The position numbers and the translations under genes are program-made. A stretch of DNA of 6,806 nt, from contig JAFAFV010000080.1 of NCBI GenBank assembly GCA_023423285.1, positions 1 through 6,806 of the forward strand, read 5' to 3'. Positions 1 through 6,419 of the stretch are shown in pieces; the first letter of the stretch is position 1; every line of letters begins with the position of its first letter. The DNA comes from Bacteroidota bacterium. GTDB lineage: Bacteria; Bacteroidota; Bacteroidia; Chitinophagales; Chitinophagaceae. Under the pieces are notes generated by a model, which saw only the letters and a program-made list of their open reading frames with translations, ran no database searches and was not told the DNA's origin.

Positions 1-723
1 GCACAGTTACAAAAAATGGATGTGTACCTGCCGGCAAACAGAACAACCACTACTACAAAAGTTCTTTTTTTAATACACGGCGGCGCCTGGATGATTGGAG
101 ATAAATCTGCCCAGGATTTTTCACCGGTTGTTGACTCTATTAGAAAAAGAATGCCCGACTGGGCCATTTTCAATCTTAATTACCGCTTGTTTGTTCCACT
201 CATCAATACCAACAAGTTTCCGGCCCAGGAAGAAGACATTAAAAAAGCAATTGAATTTGTATATAACAATCGTAACTATTACACCATTTCTGACAAATGG
301 GTGATTGCAGGTGCCAGTGCTGGCGCACACTTAGCCTTACTACAGGCTTATAAATACAATACACCTATAAAAATGAAAGCCGTGGTTAATTATTTTGGCC
401 CGTCAGACCTGGCTAAATTGATTGCCGAAGAAACGGACCCAACCCTGAAAGCCGCCATGCCCACTATGTTCAACGGTACTGAAACGGCCAGCAGCCCGAT
501 AACCCACATTAATCCGCAATCTCCGCCAACTATTACCTTTCAGGGTGCCAACGACCTAACGGTACCCAAATCTCAGCAGGAAGCGATGCACGCGAAACTC
601 AGGCAAAACAATGTGCCGGAACAATTGAATATTTACCCTAATGAAGGCCATGGTTTTTCTGTAGCCACCATGGCAAAAACGTATGATGCCGTAATATCAT
701 TTTTAAACACGCATGTCAGATAG
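1..723 (+). CDS. Alpha/beta-hydrolase, esterase/lipase-like (5' end outside window)
   Basis: This is probably a serine hydrolase acting on a carboxylic ester; the substrate cannot be told from sequence. The frame is open from base 1 (A-Q-L-Q-K before the first Met at 16), and the run LQKMDVYLPANR resembles the start of the hydrolase core in this family, normally preceded by further residues and often a signal peptide. I therefore treat the gene as truncated by the window and the ATG at 16 as internal. Counting from that Met, I see an oxyanion-hole motif HGGAW (21-25), the nucleophile elbow G-A-S-A-G with Ser101, an acid at Asp180 in GANDLTVP, and the catalytic His212 in EGHGFS. That is a full triad in the usual order. 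The gene ends at TAG 721-723, about 120 bases before sufB, and shows no functional link to the SUF genes. Family assignment is firm; substrate and localisation are unknown. Confidence 0.9.
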   Translation, partial: AQLQKMDVYLPANRTTTTTKVLFLIHGGAWMIGDKSAQDFSPVVDSIRKRMPDWAIFNLNYRLFVPLINTNKFPAQEEDIKKAIEFVYNNRNYYTISDKWVIAGASAGAHLALLQAYKYNTPIKMKAVVNYFGPSDLAKLIAEETDPTLKAAMPTMFNGTETASSPITHINPQSPPTITFQGANDLTVPKSQQEAMHAKLRQNNVPEQLNIYPNEGHGFSVATMAKTYDAVISFLNTHVR

Positions 724-802
724 TTTAGCGATTTATTATTTCAATCCTCTAAACATGACAACTAATTGGGATATTAGCACATTTAAAAATCATGACCATC
801 CC

Positions 803-826
803 CATTTATACTTTTTTGTATAAATG
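803..826. promoter_or_regulatory. Perfect 9-bp inverted repeat upstream of sufB, candidate operator
   Basis: CATTTATAC (803-811) and GTATAAATG (818-826) are exact reverse complements separated by six T residues. The inner half-sites TATAC and GTATA have centres 11 bp apart, about one helical turn, as expected for a dimeric helix-turn-helix regulator. The dyad ends three bases before the -7 element and covers the place where the -33 element should lie, so a bound protein could block RNA polymerase. SUF operons are commonly controlled by Rrf2-type (IscR, SufR) or Fur-type regulators, but the sequence does not match a site I can name. The alternative, a hairpin ending transcripts from the upstream hydrolase gene, is weaker because the stem is AT-only apart from its end pairs and no T-run follows. 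Confidence 0.55.
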
Positions 827-837
827 CCTTATCTTTG
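805..837 (+). promoter_or_regulatory. Bacteroidota-type promoter of the suf operon
   Basis: TATCTTTG at 830-837 is an exact match to the Bacteroidota -7 consensus TAnnTTTG. The usual -33 partner (TTTG or TTG, roughly 17-23 bases upstream) is poor: TTTA at 805-808 has the right spacing (21 bases), while the proper TTTG at 815-818 is only 11 bases away. A weak -33 beside a perfect -7 would suit a regulated promoter. Transcription should begin a few bases after 837, about 841-845, on or next to the ATG at 842. This is the only such motif I found in the intergenic DNA, so sufB to sufE are probably one transcript. Confidence 0.7.
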
Positions 838-841
838 CGGT

Positions 842-2326
842 ATGAGTGTAGAAACAGAACAATTGATCAACAAAACAGGCGAAGATATAGACTTCGACCC
901 AATTGAAAACCACGTAAACAGCGAGTATAAATACGGTTTTGTTACAGAAATAGAAACAGAATCAGCCCCAAAAGGCTTGAATGAAGATACGATCCGCTTC
1001 ATTTCTGCTAAAAAAAATGAACCGGAATGGATGCTGGAATGGCGCCTCAAGGCATTTGCGCAATGGCAAAAAATGTCTCCCCCAAAATGGGCCAACCTTA
1101 CGTATCCGGAAATTAATTTCCAGGATATTATCTATTATTCGGCACCTGTTCAAAAAGTAAACCCTACTAGTCTCGACGAAGTGGATCCAGAGTTGCTCAA
1201 AACTTTTGAAAAGCTGGGCATTTCGCTTGCCGAGCAAAAAAGGCTTACAGGTGTAGCGGTAGATGTGGTGATGGATAGCGTTTCTATCGGTACATCCTTT
1301 AAAGAGCAACTGTCAGAGCTGGGCATTATTTTTTGCTCTATAAGCGAGGCCATTCAGGAGCATCCCGAACTGGTACGCCAGCATCTTAGCAGCGTAGTTC
1401 CTGTTACAGATAACTTTTACGCTGCACTAAATTCAGCCGTTTTTAGTGATGGCTCATTTTGCTATATTCCAAAAGGTGTACGCTGCCCCATGGAGTTGAG
1501 CACCTATTTCCGCATCAACGCTGAAAATACCGGCCAGTTTGAACGTACTTTAATTGTGGCCGAAGAAGGTAGTTATGTTAGCTACCTGGAAGGCTGTACA
1601 GCACCCCGCCGTGATGAAAACCAATTGCACGCGGCTGTTGTGGAAATTGTGGCTATGGACAATGCCGAAGTAAAATATAGCACCGTACAAAACTGGTATC
1701 CCGGAGATAAAGAAGGCAAAGGAGGCATTTATAATTTTGTAACCAAAAGAGGTATTTGCAAAGGCTATAATTCTAAAATTTCGTGGACGCAGGTTGAAAC
1801 TGGTTCTTCCATTACCTGGAAATACCCAAGCGTAATCTTACGTGGCGATAATAGTACAGGTGAGTTTTACTCAGTAGCGGTTACCAATAATTTTCAGCAA
1901 GCCGATACCGGCACTAAAATGATACACCTTGGTAAAAATACCCGCAGCCGCGTAGTGAGCAAAGGAATTTCTGCAGGCAGAAGTCAAAACAGCTACCGCG
2001 GTCTGGTTCACGTTGGCAAAAATGCCAAAAATGCCCGCAACTTCAGCCAGTGCGATTCGTTGCTGCTGGGCGATCAGTGCGGTGCGCATACGTTCCCATA
2101 CATCGAAGTAAAGAATAATGTAGCCGTTGTAGAGCATGAAGCAACGACTTCAAAAATTGGCGAAGACCAAATATTCTATTGCAATCAGCGGGGTATTGAC
2201 ACAGAAAAAGCCGTGGCGCTCATCATCAATGGTTTTGCAAAAGAAGTGATGGACCACCTTCCCATGGAGTTTGCAGTAGAAGCTAAAAAACTTTTAGAAA
2301 TCAGCCTGGAAGGCAGCGTTGGCTAA
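842..2326 (+). CDS. sufB: Fe-S cluster assembly scaffold protein SufB
   Basis: SufB is the core scaffold subunit of the cytosolic SufBC2D complex; it receives sulfur from SufE and builds the cluster at its interface with SufD. The product is 494 residues, the usual size (E. coli 495), and matches end to end: the N-terminal EYKYGFVTEIET and PKGLNEDTIRFISAKK region, the EGCTAPRRDENQLH segment (Cys252), and the C-terminal block. Numbered from 842, Cys404 (in CDSLLLG), His432 and Glu433 (in EHEATTS) correspond to E. coli Cys405, His433 and Glu434, known to be needed for cluster formation. I start at ATG 842 (MSVETEQ). An in-frame ATG at 824 would add MPYLCG, but it lies inside the inverted repeat and upstream of the -7 element, so this promoter cannot transcribe it. 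It is the first gene of the operon. Confidence 0.97.
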   Translation: MSVETEQLINKTGEDIDFDPIENHVNSEYKYGFVTEIETESAPKGLNEDTIRFISAKKNEPEWMLEWRLKAFAQWQKMSPPKWANLTYPEINFQDIIYYSAPVQKVNPTSLDEVDPELLKTFEKLGISLAEQKRLTGVAVDVVMDSVSIGTSFKEQLSELGIIFCSISEAIQEHPELVRQHLSSVVPVTDNFYAALNSAVFSDGSFCYIPKGVRCPMELSTYFRINAENTGQFERTLIVAEEGSYVSYLEGCTAPRRDENQLHAAVVEIVAMDNAEVKYSTVQNWYPGDKEGKGGIYNFVTKRGICKGYNSKISWTQVETGSSITWKYPSVILRGDNSTGEFYSVAVTNNFQQADTGTKMIHLGKNTRSRVVSKGISAGRSQNSYRGLVHVGKNAKNARNFSQCDSLLLGDQCGAHTFPYIEVKNNVAVVEHEATTSKIGEDQIFYCNQRGIDTEKAVALIINGFAKEVMDHLPMEFAVEAKKLLEISLEGSVG

Positions 2327-2492
2327 TGAATTACAAATTGCAATTAGCTGATGGCAGTTTCTAATAATCATCAATAGTGCTACTATCATCTTAGTTGCGT
2401 TGCACAATTCAGTTTAAGAAAATAAGTGTTCCATATCATGAACAATACTTCAAATCGTAAATATTCAAATTAGAAAATAGTAAATAAATACA
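2327..2492. other. 166-base sufB-sufC spacer, nothing convincing in it
   Basis: This AT-rich stretch is long for neighbours in one operon. I see no TAnnTTTG element, no GC-rich hairpin with a T-run and no recognisable RNA. It contains a 10-bp palindrome AATTGCAATT (2336-2345), a short GCTAAT/ATTAGC pair around the sufB stop (2322-2327 and 2343-2348), and an 11-codon reading frame, MNNTSNRKYSN (2438-2473). None is strong enough to call. Confidence 0.4.
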
Positions 2493-3245
2493 ATGCTCAC
2501 AATCAAAAACCTGTATGCAGGTATCGAAGGAAAAGACATTCTCAACGGCATCAACTTACAAATCAATGCCGGCGAAGTTCATGCCATCATGGGCCCTAAC
2601 GGCTCTGGAAAAAGCACACTTGCCTCCGTATTGGCAGGTAAAGAACAGTATGAAGTAACTGCGGGCACCGTTGAGTTTAACGGTAAAGACCTGTTGGAAC
2701 TGGCGCCTGAAGAAAGGGCCGGCGAAGGCGTTTTCCTGAGCTTTCAATACCCGGTTGAAATTCCGGGACTGAGCACCACCAACTTTATGAAAACCGCTGT
2801 CAACGAGGTGCGTAAATACCGCGGGCAGGAAGAACTGGATGCTGTTTCTTTTTTAAAGCTGATGAAAGAAAAAATGAAACTGGTTGAAATTGACCAGTCC
2901 ATGCTTAGCCGTTCTTTAAACGAAGGCTTTTCCGGCGGTGAAAAAAAACGCAATGAAATCTTTCAGCTTGCAATGCTGGAACCCAAACTGGCCATACTCG
3001 ACGAAACCGATTCCGGCCTTGATATTGACGCCATCCGTATTGTAGCCAACGGCGTAAACCAGTTGCGCAGCAAAGACAACGCAATACTTGTGATCACCCA
3101 CTACCAAAGGTTACTGGATTATATTGTACCAGATTTTGTGCACGTATTGCACGAAGGCCGCATTGTAAAGTCAGGCCCTAAAGAACTGGCGCTGGAGCTG
3201 GAAGAAAAAGGTTACGATTTTATTAAAAGTGAAGCAGCCGTTTAA
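2493..3245 (+). CDS. sufC: Fe-S cluster assembly ATPase SufC
   Basis: SufC is the ABC-type ATPase of the SufBC2D complex. It has no membrane partner; its ATP-driven dimerisation reshapes SufB and SufD to expose the cluster-building site. The 250-residue product has the normal family length and every ABC motif in order: Walker A GPNGSGKST (34-42, Lys40), Q-loop Gln85 in SFQYPVEIPG, signature FSGGEKKRNE (146-155), Walker B LAILDETDSGLD (166-177, with Asp170 and Glu171), and the H-loop His203 in ITHYQRLLDY. FQYPVEIPG and the EKKRNE form of the signature are typical of SufC rather than transport ATPases. The ATG at 2493 starts directly in the conserved MLTIKNLYA strand, so it is secure; the bases before it are A/T-rich without a Shine-Dalgarno sequence. 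Confidence 0.97.
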   Translation: MLTIKNLYAGIEGKDILNGINLQINAGEVHAIMGPNGSGKSTLASVLAGKEQYEVTAGTVEFNGKDLLELAPEERAGEGVFLSFQYPVEIPGLSTTNFMKTAVNEVRKYRGQEELDAVSFLKLMKEKMKLVEIDQSMLSRSLNEGFSGGEKKRNEIFQLAMLEPKLAILDETDSGLDIDAIRIVANGVNQLRSKDNAILVITHYQRLLDYIVPDFVHVLHEGRIVKSGPKELALELEEKGYDFIKSEAAV

Positions 3246-3263
3246 AGCCAGATGATTTGATTA

Positions 3264-3326
3264 TTGATAATTGGGTAACACATGCTGCCCGCAATTTTCA
3301 AATGGTCATAATTACTACATTATCAA
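3264..3326. repeat. 8-bp inverted repeat in the sufC-sufD spacer
   Basis: TTGATAAT (3264-3271) and ATTATCAA (3319-3326) are perfect reverse complements with a 47-base gap, in the 90-base spacer before sufD. In the mRNA they could pair and bring the 3' arm, 9 bases before the ATG at 3336, into a weak AT-rich stem. Given the base composition it may be chance. No promoter or terminator was found in the spacer. Confidence 0.25.
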
Positions 3327-3335
3327 ATTGAATTC

Positions 3336-4637
3336 ATGGACACAATAACATATTTTAAAGAAAGGTTTGAGCAATTGCAGGCTGATGCAGTGGATACGCG
3401 CATTAAAGCCATGCGGGATGAGGCTTTCAAAGAGTTTAGCCAGGCAGGCATTCCCACTGTAAAGCACGAGGAATGGAAATATACGCGCATCAATGATTTT
3501 TTTAACAAAGATTATCATTTTACTACTGACTTAAAGGCGCAGAACTTTAAGCACAACGACCTTGCCGCGCTACACCTTCCCGGCCATGCTGATGCCAATG
3601 TAATTGTATTTGTAAACGGGCATTATCATCCTGAGTTATCCACGCTGCGTTCTGACGAGCTGGAAATAATGCCTTTAAAGGAAGCTGCCAATAACCAGTT
3701 CGCTCCCGTTGTAGAAAAGCATCTAGGCCATAGCGCCGATTATCACAAAGATGGCATCAACGCGCTAAACACTGCCTTTATACAGGAGGGTGTTTTTGTG
3801 CACGTACTCCAGGGCCAAACTGCCACGCATCCTATTTATTTATACAACATTACTGACGCGCGCAACGGAAATATTTTTGCCCAGCCACGAGTACTTGTAC
3901 ACGTAGCACCAAATGCTCATGTGCAATTGGTGGAAACCTTTGCCACCATTGGTTCTGATGAAAGCTTTACCAACCAGGTAATTGAAATGGCTGTTGAACA
4001 GGATGCAGTGCTGGAGTTTTATAAAATTCAAAATGACGCACCTAACTCTACCGTGGTAAGCACTACGCATGTGCACCAGGTGGGCACCAGCACAGCTACC
4101 GTGGTTACTATATCTTTAAGCGGCGGCCTGGTTCGTAATAATTTGAACATGGTAATGAGCGCTCCTAACAGCCTTGCAAACATGTATGGCTTGTATCTGC
4201 AAAATGGCCATACACATGTTGACAATCATACCGTGGTTGACAACCGTGAGCCTAACTGCCTGAGCAATGAATTATATAAGGGCATTATGGATGGCAACTC
4301 TACCGGCGTTTTTAATGGTAAAATATTTGTGAGGCAAATTGCCCAAAAAACTAATGCTTACCAAAGCAATAAAAATATTTTGTTATCAGAAAACGCATCT
4401 GTAAATGCCAAGCCGCAGTTAGAGATTTTTGCAGATGATGTAAAATGCTCTCACGGATGTACTGTTGGACAATTAGACGAGGATGCTCTGTTCTACATGA
4501 AATCCCGCGGTATTTCCGATAATACTGCCAAAGCCCTCCTATTACAAGGCTTCGCGCTGGATGTGCTTGAAAAAATCCAATCTCCAGAGATCAGGCAATA
4601 TGTAGATGAATTGGTTAAAAAGCAATTGAGTTTGTAA
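3336..4637 (+). CDS. sufD: Fe-S cluster assembly protein SufD
   Basis: SufD is the SufB-related partner in the SufBC2D scaffold; it forms the heterodimer interface where the cluster is made and is linked to iron acquisition. The product is 433 residues, normal for SufD (E. coli 423). The N-terminal region carries the family's GIPTVKHEEWKYT segment (39-50), near where E. coli has a similar helix. The C-terminal half is the beta-helix core shared with SufB. VKCSHGCTVGQLDEDALFYMKSRGI is the diagnostic C-terminal stretch; His373 corresponds to E. coli His360, which lies at the cluster site opposite the SufB cysteine. Cys371 and Cys375 flank it; Cys375 is Ala in E. coli but is also found in other SufD proteins. 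The start ATG at 3336 gives the expected N-terminus. It lies 90 bases after sufC and 51 before sufS. Confidence 0.96.
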   Translation: MDTITYFKERFEQLQADAVDTRIKAMRDEAFKEFSQAGIPTVKHEEWKYTRINDFFNKDYHFTTDLKAQNFKHNDLAALHLPGHADANVIVFVNGHYHPELSTLRSDELEIMPLKEAANNQFAPVVEKHLGHSADYHKDGINALNTAFIQEGVFVHVLQGQTATHPIYLYNITDARNGNIFAQPRVLVHVAPNAHVQLVETFATIGSDESFTNQVIEMAVEQDAVLEFYKIQNDAPNSTVVSTTHVHQVGTSTATVVTISLSGGLVRNNLNMVMSAPNSLANMYGLYLQNGHTHVDNHTVVDNREPNCLSNELYKGIMDGNSTGVFNGKIFVRQIAQKTNAYQSNKNILLSENASVNAKPQLEIFADDVKCSHGCTVGQLDEDALFYMKSRGISDNTAKALLLQGFALDVLEKIQSPEIRQYVDELVKKQLSL

Positions 4638-4688
4638 TTTTTATACGACTACACGGCCTCCAGGTCTCGGTTAAAAAAATGCATTATT

Positions 4689-5906
4689 ATGACCAGTATA
4701 CCAGATATACGATCTTACTTCCCCATCCTCAACCGCCATGTGAAAGGACATCCTTTGGTATATTTTGATAATGCTGCCACCACGCAAAAACCACAACAGG
4801 TAATTGATGCATTGGTACACTATTACACAAATACCAATGCCAATGTGCACCGCGGCATCCACTCTCTTGCTGAAGAGGCAACCGCTGATTTTGAAGCCAC
4901 GCGCGATGCAGCACAAATGTTCATCAACGCGCCAAACCGGGAAGATATTGTTTTTACAAGAGGTACAACAGAAAGCATAAACCTGGTAGCTTACACCTGG
5001 GGCAGACAAAACATCAGGCAGGGCGATGAGGTCATTATATCAGGCATGGAACACCACAGCAACATTGTGCCCTGGCAATTGCTGTGTGAAGAAAAAAATG
5101 CGGCGCTCAAAATCATTCCAATTAATGATAAGGGTGAGTTGATTATGGAAGAATTTGAAAAACTGTTGTCACCAAAAACAAAACTGGTTTCAGTAGTGCA
5201 CGTTTCAAATGCCATGGGCACCATCAACCCTGTAGAGGAGATCATTTCAAAAGCACATGCAGCTGGCGCTGTGGTATTGATAGATGGCGCTCAATCGAGC
5301 ATGCACCTTGATATTGATGTGCAAAGTCTGGATTGCGATTTCTTTGCATGCTCTTCGCACAAACTTTTCGGCCCCACAGGCGTTGGTTTATTATACGGCA
5401 AAAAAGAAATCTTAGAGGCGATGCCCCCTTTTCAGGGCGGTGGTGAAATGATCAGGGATTGTACATTTCCCAAAACGACTTACGCCGATCTGCCTTATAA
5501 ATTTGAAGCAGGCACGCCAAACATTGCTGATGTGATTGCCTTTAAACCGGCTTTGGAATTCGTTCAATCTATTGGCAAAGAAAACATTCGCAGGCATGAA
5601 GATGAACTGCTGCATGATGCCACAGAAAAGCTGCTGCAAGTAGAAGGGCTAAAGATCATTGGCACAGCAAAAAATAAAATCAGCGTCATATCTTTTATTA
5701 TAGACGGTGTGCACCCGCAGGATGTGGGCATACTGCTGGATAATAAAGGCATTGCCATTCGCACAGGACATCACTGCGCACAACCATTGATGGACTTTTA
5801 TAAAATTCCCGGGACGATGCGGGCATCGCTCGCGGTTTATAATACAATCGAAGAGGTTGATAAATTGGTAGAAGGATTACAAAAAGCAGTTAAACTCTTA
5901 AAGTAA
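4689..5906 (+). CDS. sufS: Cysteine desulfurase SufS (PLP enzyme, group II)
   Basis: SufS is a cytosolic pyridoxal-phosphate enzyme that converts L-cysteine to L-alanine and holds the sulfur as a persulfide on its own cysteine, for transfer to SufE. The 405-residue product has family length (E. coli 406) and all key residues: YFDNAATTQKP at the N-terminus, His123 in MEHHSN stacking on PLP, Asp199 in DGAQ, the Schiff-base Lys225 in CSSHKLFGPTG, the persulfide Cys363 in RTGHHCAQP, and Arg378 in RASLAVYNT. RTGHHCAQP is characteristic of group II (SufS/CsdA) rather than IscS/NifS. The start at ATG 4689 gives MTSIPDIRSYFPIL, the expected N-terminus; an ATG at 4679 is in another frame and reads only 29 codons. 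A SufE gene downstream fits a SufE-dependent rather than SufU-dependent enzyme. Confidence 0.97.
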   Translation: MTSIPDIRSYFPILNRHVKGHPLVYFDNAATTQKPQQVIDALVHYYTNTNANVHRGIHSLAEEATADFEATRDAAQMFINAPNREDIVFTRGTTESINLVAYTWGRQNIRQGDEVIISGMEHHSNIVPWQLLCEEKNAALKIIPINDKGELIMEEFEKLLSPKTKLVSVVHVSNAMGTINPVEEIISKAHAAGAVVLIDGAQSSMHLDIDVQSLDCDFFACSSHKLFGPTGVGLLYGKKEILEAMPPFQGGGEMIRDCTFPKTTYADLPYKFEAGTPNIADVIAFKPALEFVQSIGKENIRRHEDELLHDATEKLLQVEGLKIIGTAKNKISVISFIIDGVHPQDVGILLDNKGIAIRTGHHCAQPLMDFYKIPGTMRASLAVYNTIEEVDKLVEGLQKAVKLLK

Positions 5907-5909
5907 ATT

Positions 5910-6419
5910 GTGATTTTGAAAACTTTTATTTCAATATTACTTCTAATTTTCAATCTGCAGATTTCTGCAGGTCAAACTGTACAATCATCTCAGTATAAAT
6001 GTTACAAAGACTTTGAATACACTGAGAGAACAGTGTTTTCTAAATCCGAAATTGCCCCTCGGTATAAATATGGAAATATAGCTTTGCTAAATTTTCTTAC
6101 CAAAAACATCGACTTTACCACTCTTGCATTGGATAAGACAACGAAATATTTCCGAGATACTGTTCAGATTTCTTTTATTATCCCAAAAGATCGTGAGATG
6201 AATAATCTCACTATTACTAAAACAAAAAATGAAGCTTTTAAAACGCAACTTAATCATCTATTTAAAGAATCTGCATGTGATTGGATGGCTGGCTTTATTG
6301 GAGGAAGAAATGTTATTAGTCAAGTAGTATTAAATATTTATTACACAATTCGTAGAGACCAGAATGACGTGTCATTACAATTGGCTTGTGAATTAGTCAA
6401 TAAATGGAATCGAAAATGA
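5910..6419 (+). CDS. Predicted exported protein with TonB C-terminal-like domain
   Basis: I do not recognise this as a named protein. The 169 residues begin with a likely Sec signal peptide: Lys4, a hydrophobic stretch ILLLIFNLQ (about 9-17) and a possible cleavage site after ISA (18-20). The rest has the layout of Bacteroidota TonB C-terminal-like domains: Pro50, then G55...LLNFLTKNI (59-67), strand VQISFII (85-91) followed by a Lys-Asp turn, a T-I-T-K-T strand, a helix with L-N-H-L-F-K, then Trp125..Gly128, GGR (131-133) and a final strand VVLNIYYTI (139-147). It lacks the proline-rich linker of a true TonB. The start is GTG 5910, or TTG 5916 giving a more typical MKTFISI; there is no early ATG. 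It sits 3 bases after sufS and overlaps sufE by 4 bases. Its G+C is about 32% (hand count over 6001-6360) against about 45% nearby. The reading frame is firm; the domain call is inference. Confidence 0.75.
   Translation: MILKTFISILLLIFNLQISAGQTVQSSQYKCYKDFEYTERTVFSKSEIAPRYKYGNIALLNFLTKNIDFTTLALDKTTKYFRDTVQISFIIPKDREMNNLTITKTKNEAFKTQLNHLFKESACDWMAGFIGGRNVISQVVLNIYYTIRRDQNDVSLQLACELVNKWNRK

Noticed and set aside
724..756. TTTAG/CTAAA pair after the hydrolase stop codon as a terminator
   Set aside because: A 5-bp AT-rich stem with a 20-base loop and no T-run is not convincing; I could not find a clear terminator for the hydrolase gene.
824..841. ATG 824 as the sufB start, adding MPYLCG
   Set aside because: It lies within the inverted repeat and upstream of the -7 promoter element, and the residues are not part of the SufB family N-terminus; ATG 842 gives a normal-length SufB.
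2322..2348. GCTAAT/ATTAGC pair around the sufB stop codon as a terminator
   Set aside because: Only 6 bp, AT-rich, a 15-base loop and no T-run; sufC follows in the same pathway and has no visible promoter of its own.
4638..4688. GC-richer patch in the sufD-sufS spacer (GGCCTCCAGGTC) as a hairpin or regulatory site
   Set aside because: The self-complementary part would need a 2-base loop and a G-T pair; it is not a stable hairpin and matches no known site.
4679..4768. Out-of-frame 29-codon reading frame beginning at ATG 4679, ten bases before the sufS start, after a run of A
   Set aside because: The peptide (starting MHYYDQYTRY) is unremarkable and is read from the conserved sufS 5' end in another frame; it looks like chance, although it could compete slightly for initiation.
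4671..5009. 112-codon minus-strand reading frame opposite the sufS 5' end, and other antisense frames across the window
   Set aside because: They lie opposite strongly conserved SUF coding sequence, have low-complexity or Cys/Phe/Ser-rich products without family resemblance, and no promoter motif; they are shadows of the real genes.
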